NCBI GenBank assembly: GCA_937625935.1
Contig: OW569351.1
Span: 248,001-312,000 of the forward strand
DNA length: 64,000 bases
Reading direction: 5' to 3'
From: Tetramitus jugosus
Taxonomy: Eukaryota > Heterolobosea > Eutetramitea > Acrasida > Vahlkampfiidae
Shown: positions 40,999 through 51,281 of the stretch, in pieces
Layout of the letters: each line of letters begins with the position of its first letter
Numbering within the stretch: the first letter of the stretch is position 1
Notes under the pieces: model-generated
What the model saw: only the letters and a program-made list of their open reading frames with translations
The model's database searches: none
What the model was told of the DNA's origin: nothing
Made by a program: the position numbers and the translations under genes

Positions 40999-43900
40999 TT
41001 AGAACTTGTCATTTATTTGTGACAAAAGTTCAGCATTCGGCTTTTTACCTCCTGTTAATTTATGGATGAGAGAATGGATTTGGAGATAGTCATGCAGTTC
41101 CTTGTCCTTAATGGATATTTGAGAGTTCAAGGTTTGATTTTGATTTTTCATCGACTCAATCTGTGAATTCAAGTCCACATAAACCTGATTGTGATTCAAG
41201 GTTAGTTGGTCAATCTCGCTTTTGTAATTTTGCAGTTTTGATGTCAACTCAGCTATCTGATGTAGGTGGTATTCTTTGGACGTGGTCAGCTCCTGGCAGT
41301 ACTGCTGTAATTTCTGTAGTTTAGCTTCAAATTCGATACGACTTGTTTTCTCTTTGTTCAGTTCATTTTCGATGCTTCGTATTGTCCTTGATGATGATTC
41401 TCGATTCTCCATCATCTTCTTATGTATTGTTGTTAACATAATTAGCTTTTTGTAGGTGTCTTCCAATCTGATAAAAGTGGATTAGTAGCTGAAGAAACGT
41501 ACAAGGTCATTCATAAATTCTCATACTTTTCGCTCTTTCCTGTCAGATCTACTCTGCACTTTCCCAGTTCGGAGATAGTAGTTGTATGTTTGAGCTTTGT
41601 TTGTTCTAACTCAGATCTTAAGTTTTGGTTAGTTTTTTCCAGTTGCTCGAATGTTTGTTGTTGTGTCATGTTGGCTTGTTCCAAAGCAAGACTTAGTGTC
41701 TTGTTTTGCATTTCAAGTTCCCGAATTCTCTTTTCCAGAGCTATCTTCTCTCCTGTGTTGCTGAGATGATTTGCTTCCTCTTTCTTCTCCACTGTCCTAA
41801 GTGCAGATATGTTGTTGGATTGGTATTGTTGGAGATGGAACGCACAAGATTCGAGTTCTTGCATATTGAATTCTCCCAGATATTGAACACAATACAGAGC
41901 ATTTGAAAGGTTGGTCCTATTGATAATATCAGTGCAAATGATAGTCTTCATTTGATTGCCTTTGTGTACAATGAGCGCACCTGATAATATTTCTGAAAAT
42001 TTTGGTGCAGTTAGGGTATGCAATAGTTCATCTTCTTCCATTATATCGGATTTGATAATTAGGCTACAAGTACTAATGGCAATAGGCATGTTCTTAGTGG
42101 AAATGCTAAAATAGAACATTTTCTTAAGTTTGTCAGTGTACTTTGATTGTATTTTTCGCTTGGTAGACCTCGAAGCGAATAGAACAATACCTATTATAAT
42201 GATTGGTGAGTAGGTGTTGAGTAGTGAATGGAATGAACAAGCACATACTTTGAAGTAAAGTGACTAGCATGGCACATAAACCGCAATGCATGGAGCTCAT
42301 TGTTCTAGAATGATAAGTTATTTCAGATGATGATTGCGTTCTCAACCGCTCTAAACAGTGATCAATTGAATCAAAAATTGTTGATATAGAGTCTTGCATT
42401 GGCGGATCTAATTCACTACCAATAAGCTGATCACCTAGGTTCTACAAGGACGTTAGTTGTTGTAGTTATTTCAAATATAAAATTTCAAGCCATACCTTGT
42501 ATAATAGTATTAGAAGTTGTGCAGAAGAGATTGCACACTGCAAGTAGTCAATACTCTTTCGTTTACAGACACTGCACTGCTCTGCACAAGTAGATATCAT
42601 CAAGATTAGGTTGGATACGAGTCGAGATATAAGTGTTTCATCATTGTCTTTGTATCTGAGACAGGAGACGACATAATCAACCGTATCGGTGTTCTCTAGA
42701 AAGGCATTAATAACTACGATATTCTTCGATAATAAGTTCGGACAATCTGATTCTGACAGAAGTTGCAGTATTCTCAAAATGTTGGCATCCAAGTTTTGAT
42801 ATTTGGATAACAATGTACCTGTTGAGGGATTGCCTAAAAAACATCGTAACATATTAATAGCATAGAATGCTTGCTCATATCGAATGGGTGTTATGACTTC
42901 GATGCATGGCTGTGGTTCAAACGGATCAGTCATGGCAGACAAGAGCCGAAAATTCAACTGAAAGGTTTGTTGAATATTTTGCTTACTGAACACTTTTTCA
43001 CCTAGTTGTGTGGCCATCGATATTGCTGATGTGTTCTGCTTAGAAGCTTCTTGTACTTCTGCAATATATGATTGATTATCCTTGTTTCTTAATGTAAGGG
43101 CCGAGAGGCATGTTAGAGCGTAGATTACAATGCTATGGAAAGAGAGAACTGTGAGTAATGTTGAAATAGCTTATTGCCTGAGTACATAAACTTACTTGAT
43201 ATTTTGTGCTGTTAGAAACTGTATGAGAGCTTTGTACAGATTTGTGCGTGTATTCTCAGGGAACTGATCAATATAAAACGTCTGGAAATGATATCGATTC
43301 TCTGTTGTGTTATTGAAAGATACAATGTGCGCTAAAATTGAGAGTGCTCTATGTTGAAGGCTAGATGACAGTAGTCAGCAATCTATTGTCTCGAAAAAAA
43401 AAGACAAGTTGGAAAAAGATTACTTACCAGTTGTTATCATTGCTCGTGATTAAGTCCAACAATGAGTTGATAATTGCATGACTCATGTCCGTATTCAACA
43501 CATGGCTATAAAACTCGCGCGTATAATAGTGACTCCACACTTGAATAAAAGCGAGAATGCGGTTCATGAACAGCAATGTTTCATTCGAATGAGACACCTT
43601 TGTATTTGCGTGAGTTAAATCGACCAGTTGATTGTAACAAAAATACAACATGTTATAAAACTGATCTGTTGTTGTCATCAAATAATGACAGAGATAAGGC
43701 TCGTTTCCAATCAGAAACACTAAAATAAATAAGGAATTGGAAGCAAATCGATGAACGAGGCACATTTCGAGCACTAACTTCAAAAAGGATTGAATCACCT
43801 CTTGCACTTCAACATTTTGTTTCTGTAGACAAGATAAAAACACAAGTATTCAGTAAATGTAGATCCAACAACACTGCATAACCGATAACATAAACAACTT

Positions 43901-44236
43901 GTGGATCCTTACATGAATTTCATCATACAATTGTATTGCATTCTTCATTGTGAGCATTCCCAAATGTTCTCGTATGACCACACACAACTCGGACAATCTC
44001 TCATCTAAAATATTCAAAGAATCTGGTGTGCCGTTCTTTGTCACACTCACATAAGCACTCACAACTGATCGAATCGCATCAACAAACGCACGTTCAGCCA
44101 CAGATTGCAGGTTGCAGCTTTGACCACGTCTTCTCCGCCTTCTGGTCGTACTGGGAATAAAGGATTGGTTGATTCTGGATACGAGTTTTGTTCCACTGGG
44201 TGGTGTGAGCAAAAGACTCACGGAATCGTCGTTCAT
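40999..44236 (-). CDS. CIP2A-like protein (armadillo plus coiled coil, 7 exons)
   Basis: Exons 43913-44236, 43428-43822, 43196-43360, 42496-43132, 42249-42441, 41527-42190 and 40999-41467 join to 948 aa; all phases agree and introns are 54-90 bp. Donors are GTAAGG, GTAAGT, GTATGG, GTATGT or GTATGA. Helical armadillo-like sequence (about 1-600) is followed by a coiled coil (about 680-925). Two segments match human CIP2A (905 aa): EKVFSKQNIQQTFQLNF against KLFHARNIHQTFQLIF, and the C-terminal QIHSLIHKLTGGKKPN against MIAMIHSLSGGKINPE. Human CIP2A inhibits PP2A-B56 and, with TOPBP1, tethers broken chromosomes in mitosis. Three E2F-like sites lie upstream. Homology rests on motifs, order and length. 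Confidence 0.78.
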
Positions 44237-44273
44237 TCTTTTTCTTTTTCTTCAAATTTTTGTTCGTTACGCA

Positions 44274-44327
44274 TTTGCGCGGGAAGCGAGATTTGAAGGA
44301 GATTTTTGGCGGGAGATATTTCGCGAA
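44274..44327. promoter_or_regulatory. Cluster of three E2F-like sites upstream of the CIP2A-like gene
   Basis: Within the 102 bp between the kinase-NACHT stop and the CIP2A-like ATG are TTTGCGCGGGAA (44274-44285), TTTGGCGGGA (44305-44314) and TTTCGCGAA (44319-44327). All fit the E2F/DP consensus TTTSSCGC or its reverse. Such density in so short a promoter suggests cell-cycle control; factor binding is inferred. Confidence 0.5.
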
Positions 44328-44338
44328 TCATTGAGACT

Positions 44339-47300
44339 TTATTTGAGTTTGGTTTTCCAAAAGTGAGCCAACAAGAGATAGTCACCTTCAAGGCAGCCCT
44401 TACGACTAATTTCTTCGATGTGCTTGTCTGTGAGTACTCGTTTTGCTTTGTGATGCACCTTAGTGAAAGGGTCGGTTTCCGCGAGGAGATGAGAAGGTGA
44501 CCGTGGAAGGTTAGGTATCTCCTTACTCATCAATTGCATTAGTGCATCAAACACTATGTCGTTGTCAGAGATACTGCCTAGTTCGTATTTGCCATGAATT
44601 TGCAATGTAATGAATGAGTGGTTATGCTTCTCTGGTTTGAGTAGGCCAATGAGCTTGGAGATGATGTCATCAGTGTCGTTGTACTTGGAAAGAACATAGA
44701 CAATTGACTCGATTGCATTCCTCCGAATATCGATATGGTACTTGGAGTCTCCAACTGTTTCGATAATGTAAATCATATATCGTTTCGTGAGTGGCAAGTG
44801 GCGAAGTACCTTGGCACATGCTATGCGCGTAGAAGTGTCACGGTGGTTATGAATCAGATTGATCACATTGATAATCACACTATTCATGGTTTCGTCTGAT
44901 AATAGACAATTGTTGAGAAGCCATGTTAGTACAGTTGGAAGTTGTTCGATTATTTCGGCTTGCACAAAGTCATTCGAATCTCGTGAGCTCTCTTGAATAC
45001 AAGAGAACACGACAAGGTTCGCCATTTGAATTTGGAAGTCAAAGACAGTTTCAGGATGTACGATATTTGGATTAAATAATAAGTCTGAACAAGCTCGTAT
45101 CGCCTCTCTTCGAACATCGAACTTCTCATGCTTTGTGCAGTTCATAAGTATGCCAAGCAACTCTCGATCATGCGATGGACGGGTTACTTGATGAATTAGA
45201 AATATTAGTGTGCTTAGGCACTTGAGGATTGAACACTCAACATTGTTGGTATCAATCATCCGAAAATAGTGCATGGCCATATCTGTGACTAACCCATCAT
45301 CGTGAGATGGCATTTCCAGAAGACAGTTGACAGATTTATCTCGGATAATCCAATCTCTCGGGAATAAAGCAAGTAACTTCTGTTTTACCTCTCGTTCTTT
45401 GGTCAAATGGAAGCCAGAACGTAACACTATCGATAACGCATCGCACATATGCATCCAGAAAGATCGATCTTTTCGGAGATCGGAGCTTAAAAACATATCA
45501 ACAATCTCTTGATCTTCGTTTAGAGCATGCTTGATCGCACCGAGTGCATATCCACATAAACTGTAGGGCTCACCAAATGCTTTATAGAGAGCACTTGTAA
45601 TTCTCGTTTTTTGTTCGTCATTAGAGAAAAAGATAGCTCGTCTCTCGATTAATATCGACAAGATTTCATATCTGGTGTGGAGCTTAAACGAATCTAAACT
45701 CTTATAGTCCAGGAGGGAGATATTCAGAGATGTTAAAAATATTTCGACAATCAATTTGCAACACTGCTGACTAATATTGCTTGCGCAATACTTTAGACAG
45801 ATTACAGCTGCCTCTTCACTGGCAAATGTTGTCCATCGATAATGGGGACTATTCCTAATGAACGTAATGAGTACTGAAACAAGGCGTTTAACGAGATCAG
45901 TATATTCTGGAGGACTCAAGTCCAGTTGACTCAAAATGCGTAATATCATAGTCACTCGTTTCAGATAACCCTGCCTAAGAGTTTGTTCTGTGGGAGGAGT
46001 TTCACTTAGAGTATTTATGCCATGCGTTATCAATACTGACACATTTGCTTTCGTACCCAACAATATAAAAAAGTCAGCTAAAGCATCAGCATGTACTCCA
46101 TTATCATTTCCTTTCGATAGTGCTAACTTGTATATAATCTCAGATATTGAGTTGTGGGAGTTGTAAAGATTCCACATTGAATGTGTTAACCTCCTTATGT
46201 TTTGGTTGTGATGCATGATACCATCAATAATGATTCGTTGTTTCCTCTTCGATGATAGATGGTATATAATTTCGCGCATAGAGTGTTCGTTTTGTCTTTG
46301 ACTATCTTGGATGAGTTTAAGAAGCACACTTTCATATGTAAAATCGTGTTTCTTGGCCGATAGGAGTGCATAACAAAAAACCACAAACTGATGAACAGGA
46401 AGGTCCTGGGACAAAAATATGAAAACCTCTTTGTACCATACATCTGTCACAAATTTCACAACCTCATTCACAGTTTCGAGATGGACCTTTGGCAAGCTAT
46501 CTTTGAATGAGATCGCTTTGAAGAAGTCAGAGAAACTCACTTGGCGTTTTCTAGTATGCCTCTCTATTCTTTCTTCACTTTTCTCACCTGCGCCTTTCAT
46601 CATTTCTTTTATGATCCCTCGTTTCCATTGCTGAGACACTAAATACTCTTGAAATGATAAGTGTGAGAATCGATACCGCTTTTGTTCGAATGAAGGAGTA
46701 GGGGTAATAATTGCAAACTTGCCATCATCAATCATCTCCTGAATATCACTCCAGATTTGTTGTAATTCTTTTGGACACTCAAGCACCTGTTCTTCTGAAA
46801 AGTATACCATCCGACGAGTGTGAAGAATCTCGGAAAGAGCAATAATAAGCTCATAGATCCTAGTTCTTTGCTTCTTCAACTCATCCGCTTGTACTCTAAC
46901 TGCACCGATAACCCTCAATCTTTTGAAATGAGCATTTAACATGCTTTCTACAGCTTGATGATATATTTCTGATCTATTTGTGGGTAAAGCCTTTTCAGCC
47001 TTATATAAATTAATAAGGAGGGAGAGTAACATTGGAGTGCGTGCGAGATCAGAATATAATCCACTTCGTAGCACACTCAAAAATTCTTCCTCAGTGACAC
47101 CTCTCTTCTTTGACACTTCAATTTGCATATCAATCGATAGTGGTAGTAATTTAGCAGTAACAAATCCCATGTGAGATAATTGAGAGCTAATTCGAGATGT
47201 AATTATCAAACGATGCTTTGTGTGCGTGCCAATGAATTGTAGTAACCGTTCCTCAATTAATCGTTTGGCCTCTCTCGAGCAGGATTCGTCAAGACCATCA

Positions 47301-49612
47301 CACAGCAACAAAATGCGTCCCTTAGTGATCGACCGTAACAGAAATGATTGTATCTCTTCATTGTATTGTATTTGGTTGACTGAATGAAGAACTTGAATAT
47401 CGAACTCAGTTTCATCATTCAATTGTTGTGACAGGAGCGACACACTCAGCAAAATAGGAACATAATAATCATTGTTCTCAACGTCTCGATTGATCTGCTT
47501 CTCTGTCAGATATCGTTTCGCTAGATTGTACATGACCATACGTAGCAACGTAGTTTTTCCGCTCGCTGGCGAACCATAAGCCAGAACAGCTCTGTTCTGA
47601 TTATGGATAATAAAGTCAGCTAAATTCAACACGGAAATGCTATTTACATTCTCTGAAGTATCTAGCAGAATATTAGGATCAACATCCATATCTGATTCTG
47701 TTTGCTCACCGGTTGACTCGGATTCTGTGAATCCATAAAAATCAGCAGAAAGCGCTTTATCTTCGGTCGCTAACGAAGTCTCTACAGGATACACCTGAGA
47801 ATCACTCGGAAGGAATACTTCTAATGGAATGCACTCATCTTCTATTGACAATTGTCCATTATTGAAAATATCTCGGATGTATCCATCGTGCTGTACAATC
47901 ATTTTCATATATGCATCGAATGTGTTGTTATATTTCTCGTCACTAATTTCTTTTGGGACAATGATAGAATCGCGACAATTGCCTGAATCTCCATACTTTT
48001 CTACTTTCTCCAGCAACAGAGATGTGAAAGGAAATCCATATCGCTCACAACACTCTGAAAAAACATAAATTGTCACGTATAGTTCACCATTCTTGCGTTC
48101 AGAGGCAAGTAGTTTTCTCAATCCCTTATTACAAAGGCCATTCAAGCGCCCAAAGGCAGCACAGTATGATGAATGAAAAAGTCCCCAAGATAAATTATCT
48201 CGCACATCACTGCTCTCGAAATGACGAACCCAAAAGCTCCTGGCTTCAACCATTTCATAGAAAAGGGAATCTATCGTACTCACAAGTAATGGAGCTGAGG
48301 ACCATTCATAATTCATTGAAGGGCGCTGGTCTTGAGTTGATATCTCATCCTGAATTGGAGTATGGGGAGTCGAAAAGCTTTTGGGATTCACATTAATGTA
48401 TGCGCGATGAGGATCATCGATATATTGTACAATTTCTGAGGCATTGACTCGATCAACTGGGTTGTATGCCAAACATTCGAACATTATATTACACAACTTT
48501 TGAGTCTGGTCACAGTATAGATAATTATACAACTGGATGCGTTCTTTTTTGTTCGTTTCCTCGAACGTCAGTTTCATTCTGTGTTTGTTCAGCACTGAAA
48601 GCAACTCCAGGTCAGAATACATGAGCCGATTTGATTCCATATGATTTGCCAACAACAATTCTAATATAATCATTCCTAATGACCATATATCTGTTGAACT
48701 GTCATGACCGAGAGCTCGTGCATTTTCGGGTGATTGATACAGCGGCGTACCCGTATTTGTCAATGCTAAATCGCTCAATAGTTGCTTTCCCATTCCAAAA
48801 TCTGCAATTTTAATCTGGGACCTATTTAGGTTATCTTCAGTCCAATTAACTCTGAATTCTACTGTTTGTGGTGAGCTGCTCCCTACATCACTCTTTCTTG
48901 GGTAAAATATAATTAAATTCTCTGGTTTGATATCTCGATGAATAATTTCGTTCTGATGCAAATAGTTTAATCCCAATGCAATTTGACGCACCCATCGAAC
49001 AATATGATGAACATTGTAGTGATGCCTCTTCATGAATGTTTTTAAATTTGGTCCATCCACATATTCCATGCAGTACCGTATCATTGTACTCGTAAAATAT
49101 TCATCTTCATCGCTATTGGTTGCTTCTTGTTCTTCTTCTTCGTGTTGTTGTTCAATCCCATCATCATTCGTTTTCTCTTCCTTCTTCGAATGAGCGGCGG
49201 TCGTACTTTGTCGTTGCTGGAACGTAAACAATGAATGTTCATTCTCCCGATACTTTTCATACCAATACGCATAATGTTCAACAATATTCTCATGTCTCAA
49301 GCTCAATAAACGATCATTGAATTTGGAATAGTGTCCCAAGAGAAGATGATCCGTGGAACAATCAACTGTTTTGATGGCTACAAGTTTTGTCATTTCACTC
49401 TTGTTCATCTCCACCTCCACATTGTTTTCGTTATCCGTCATTATCATTGTTTTGAATGGATTGTGTGGTGGTGATGGTGAGAGAGGGAGTTCTTCGTAGA
49501 GTGACACACCACCCTCTCTGCCCTTTCCTAGTCTCTTAACGAATTGAAAGCTACGTCCATTGTGAGTGAGAACTAACGAAGAAGAACTGCTGTTGTTTGT
49601 CGTGATGGTCAT
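44339..49612 (-). CDS. Protein kinase-NACHT NTPase-HEAT repeat fusion protein
   Basis: The 1757-aa single-exon product joins three modules. A Ser/Thr kinase (about 22-405) has the Gly loop LGKGREGG, Lys81 in VAIK, HRDIKPEN (Asp227), DFG (Asp271) and TPLYQSPE, with a charged insert at 135-170, so it looks active. A linker (about 430-545) has WVRHFESSDV and LSWGLFH and is unassigned. A NACHT/STAND NTPase (about 665-960) has Walker A GSPASGKTT (680-688), Walker B ILLLCDGLDE (767-776) and sensor LIITSR (802-807). HEAT-like repeats fill the C-terminal half (clear at about 1480-1680, e.g. DVRREAIRACSDLL). I infer a STAND-type sensor with kinase output. The ligand is unknown. The start is ATG 49612; a longer frame to 49786 would run into the promoter. 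Confidence 0.9.
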   Translation of the reverse strand: MTITTNNSSSSSLVLTHNGRSFQFVKRLGKGREGGVSLYEELPLSPSPPHNPFKTMIMTDNENNVEVEMNKSEMTKLVAIKTVDCSTDHLLLGHYSKFNDRLLSLRHENIVEHYAYWYEKYRENEHSLFTFQQRQSTTAAHSKKEEKTNDDGIEQQHEEEEQEATNSDEDEYFTSTMIRYCMEYVDGPNLKTFMKRHHYNVHHIVRWVRQIALGLNYLHQNEIIHRDIKPENLIIFYPRKSDVGSSSPQTVEFRVNWTEDNLNRSQIKIADFGMGKQLLSDLALTNTGTPLYQSPENARALGHDSSTDIWSLGMIILELLLANHMESNRLMYSDLELLSVLNKHRMKLTFEETNKKERIQLYNYLYCDQTQKLCNIMFECLAYNPVDRVNASEIVQYIDDPHRAYINVNPKSFSTPHTPIQDEISTQDQRPSMNYEWSSAPLLVSTIDSLFYEMVEARSFWVRHFESSDVRDNLSWGLFHSSYCAAFGRLNGLCNKGLRKLLASERKNGELYVTIYVFSECCERYGFPFTSLLLEKVEKYGDSGNCRDSIIVPKEISDEKYNNTFDAYMKMIVQHDGYIRDIFNNGQLSIEDECIPLEVFLPSDSQVYPVETSLATEDKALSADFYGFTESESTGEQTESDMDVDPNILLDTSENVNSISVLNLADFIIHNQNRAVLAYGSPASGKTTLLRMVMYNLAKRYLTEKQINRDVENNDYYVPILLSVSLLSQQLNDETEFDIQVLHSVNQIQYNEEIQSFLLRSITKGRILLLCDGLDESCSREAKRLIEERLLQFIGTHTKHRLIITSRISSQLSHMGFVTAKLLPLSIDMQIEVSKKRGVTEEEFLSVLRSGLYSDLARTPMLLSLLINLYKAEKALPTNRSEIYHQAVESMLNAHFKRLRVIGAVRVQADELKKQRTRIYELIIALSEILHTRRMVYFSEEQVLECPKELQQIWSDIQEMIDDGKFAIITPTPSFEQKRYRFSHLSFQEYLVSQQWKRGIIKEMMKGAGEKSEERIERHTRKRQVSFSDFFKAISFKDSLPKVHLETVNEVVKFVTDVWYKEVFIFLSQDLPVHQFVVFCYALLSAKKHDFTYESVLLKLIQDSQRQNEHSMREIIYHLSSKRKQRIIIDGIMHHNQNIRRLTHSMWNLYNSHNSISEIIYKLALSKGNDNGVHADALADFFILLGTKANVSVLITHGINTLSETPPTEQTLRQGYLKRVTMILRILSQLDLSPPEYTDLVKRLVSVLITFIRNSPHYRWTTFASEEAAVICLKYCASNISQQCCKLIVEIFLTSLNISLLDYKSLDSFKLHTRYEILSILIERRAIFFSNDEQKTRITSALYKAFGEPYSLCGYALGAIKHALNEDQEIVDMFLSSDLRKDRSFWMHMCDALSIVLRSGFHLTKEREVKQKLLALFPRDWIIRDKSVNCLLEMPSHDDGLVTDMAMHYFRMIDTNNVECSILKCLSTLIFLIHQVTRPSHDRELLGILMNCTKHEKFDVRREAIRACSDLLFNPNIVHPETVFDFQIQMANLVVFSCIQESSRDSNDFVQAEIIEQLPTVLTWLLNNCLLSDETMNSVIINVINLIHNHRDTSTRIACAKVLRHLPLTKRYMIYIIETVGDSKYHIDIRRNAIESIVYVLSKYNDTDDIISKLIGLLKPEKHNHSFITLQIHGKYELGSISDNDIVFDALMQLMSKEIPNLPRSPSHLLAETDPFTKVHHKAKRVLTDKHIEEISRKGCLEGDYLLLAHFWKTKLK

Positions 49613-49844
49613 GTTGTTGTTTGTTTGGTGTTGGTACCTCCAAACACAAAGTGTACAGTGCAATAGATTAGCTAAGTGGAGTTGTTTGACTGTGTGATGT
49701 AGTGGTGGGAGTGATCTCTTTTCTCGACACCTGTTGCGAGCTTTCACTTGGCTTGTCAAACGAGGAACACGCCCCGAAATCGTCATTTTCCCGAACAATA
49801 ATAGCTATTTGGTCCGGAATGGAGTTTCTTTCCAGAGCAATAAA

Positions 49845-50771
49845 ATGGTGGAGGACGAAACGAAAAGTGCACCTTCCCCGAATGATGATGATGTGCTACT
49901 ACACTTTAGTGAAACATGTGTCATCTGTTTGAATGATGAGATTGAGGAGCCTTGCATGTTGCTTCCCTGCTATCACTCGTTCTGTTGGAGCTGTATTCAA
50001 TCTTGGCTTCGACAACAATCCTTTTGTCCCTTGTGCAAGACACGACCTACACATCTGATTCACAATATTCAATCATCCGACCGTTATGAAAAGAGGATTT
50101 TGTTGTCACATGGGACTGACACTTCAAGATCACAAACTGTTGTGTCAAACACAGATCAGAGAAGAGAGATTGCAGAAGACGAAGAAGGGAGTCTTGAGGA
50201 TGATGAGGACATGTATGATGACGATGATAGCTATGGGTACAATGATAGCTCTGATGAGTACGATTATGCGTTGGCAGAGTCATACGATGATATCAAAGAA
50301 CACGACGATACTGGTAATGCGAGCGGCAATAGTGGCGGTGCAAATCGTTCATATATGGATCATAGAAGACAAGTGTACAGGCAGAAACTGCAGTGTGTTG
50401 TTGATGTCGATCGTGTGCATAAGTTAATGAAAACACAACGTTTTTCAGTGTCGTACTACAAGCGCATGGAACCAGTGATTGGTCCAAAGATTCGAGATTG
50501 GATCAATAGAGAACTTTGTGTGATCAATGATGACTCAATGTTGCCCGGCATCAATGACATGTTATGCAATTTGGTTGTATCCCTTCTGAGTCGCATCGAT
50601 ATCGTTACACAGAGTGAAAGCTTTCTTGCACAGCTCCAGAGCTATTTTGTGAATGAATCTGATGCACAGATATTTGTGCGAGAACTAAGTCTTTTTGTGC
50701 AGAGTGACCTCTCCATCAAACAGTATGATCATGCCTGCCAATACAAAAACCTGCTTGAGTGTCAGAACTGA
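49845..50771 (+). CDS. TOPORS-like RING E3 ligase
   Basis: The 308-aa product has a RING finger near the N-terminus: CVICLNDEIEEPCMLLPCYHSFCWSC, then WLRQQSFCPLCK, giving all eight C3HC4 ligands. An acidic Asp/Tyr/Ser region (about 120-185) is followed by a helical domain. That domain runs from YRQKLQCVVDVDRVHKLM through RDWINRELCVI to AQIFVRELSLFVQSDL. This RING-plus-helical layout matches TOPORS and the cellular relatives of ICP0-type ligases, which act as ubiquitin and SUMO ligases in the nucleus. The human protein is far longer (Arg/Ser-rich tail), which is missing here. Start ATG 49845 is the first in frame. The gene is divergent from the kinase-NACHT gene over 232 bp. Confidence 0.78.
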   Translation: MVEDETKSAPSPNDDDVLLHFSETCVICLNDEIEEPCMLLPCYHSFCWSCIQSWLRQQSFCPLCKTRPTHLIHNIQSSDRYEKRILLSHGTDTSRSQTVVSNTDQRREIAEDEEGSLEDDEDMYDDDDSYGYNDSSDEYDYALAESYDDIKEHDDTGNASGNSGGANRSYMDHRRQVYRQKLQCVVDVDRVHKLMKTQRFSVSYYKRMEPVIGPKIRDWINRELCVINDDSMLPGINDMLCNLVVSLLSRIDIVTQSESFLAQLQSYFVNESDAQIFVRELSLFVQSDLSIKQYDHACQYKNLLECQN

Positions 50772-50831
50772 GCCCTGATCTCTCGAGAATCGGAAAAAAA
50801 AATCAAGAGTGAATGAAATCATCAGGAGGAG

Positions 50832-51275
50832 ATGAATGATGAGTCGTTTGAAGAGGATCATATTTGCCATGAGTACGTATCTCAGTGTCTCGCTGATATT
50901 TTGACCATTGAGAACAAGAACAAACTCAGGATCAAGTTTGAGAGTGGATCGTTGTCCTTGGACGATTTTTGTCGATTGATCTCTCAGTCGTATGAGCCAT
51001 TGATGAACCAAGGTGAGCTTTCATATTTGCAGCAACTGCTTCGAGTGCTGTTGAAGGGTAAACGTTTTCGTTTCTCCAAGGTTGATGCTGCCAAAGCACA
51101 CATGGAAGAACTTCCAAAGGAACCTATAGGGCAAGAAGCGGAACCAATGGATCCAAGCTCAGTCTATTGGTGGAGAAGACTGGGACAACCAAGTCACAAG
51201 ATACCCACGTGGGCACGAAGGGCTGACATTGAGCTGAAACCTAATTACACAGTCTCGGATAAATTCCTCTGTTGA
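50832..51275 (+). CDS. Hypothetical 147-aa protein in frame with the TOPORS-like gene
   Basis: The frame has its own ATG (MNDESFEEDHICHEYVSQCL) and a predicted helical N-terminus, then VDAAKAHMEELPKEP and SSVYWWRRLGQPSHKIP. No family was recognised. It lies in the same reading frame as the TOPORS-like gene, separated by 60 bp with two TGA codons and a charged translation between them. I found no splice pair with matching phase that removes both. It may be a separate small gene, a C-terminal part lost by mutation, or reached by readthrough. Confidence 0.55.
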   Translation: MNDESFEEDHICHEYVSQCLADILTIENKNKLRIKFESGSLSLDDFCRLISQSYEPLMNQGELSYLQQLLRVLLKGKRFRFSKVDAAKAHMEELPKEPIGQEAEPMDPSSVYWWRRLGQPSHKIPTWARRADIELKPNYTVSDKFLC

Positions 51276-51281
51276 GCTCTT

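Noticed and set aside
44319-44327. Alternative reading of the CIP2A-like upstream sites as coding sequence
   Set aside because: The stretch lies after the kinase-NACHT stop and before the next ATG, and no conserved protein frame spans it.
49613-49786. N-terminal extension of the kinase-NACHT protein from ATG 49786
   Set aside because: It would occupy most of the divergent promoter, and its sequence is unlike a structured domain; ATG 49612 directly before the kinase is more likely.
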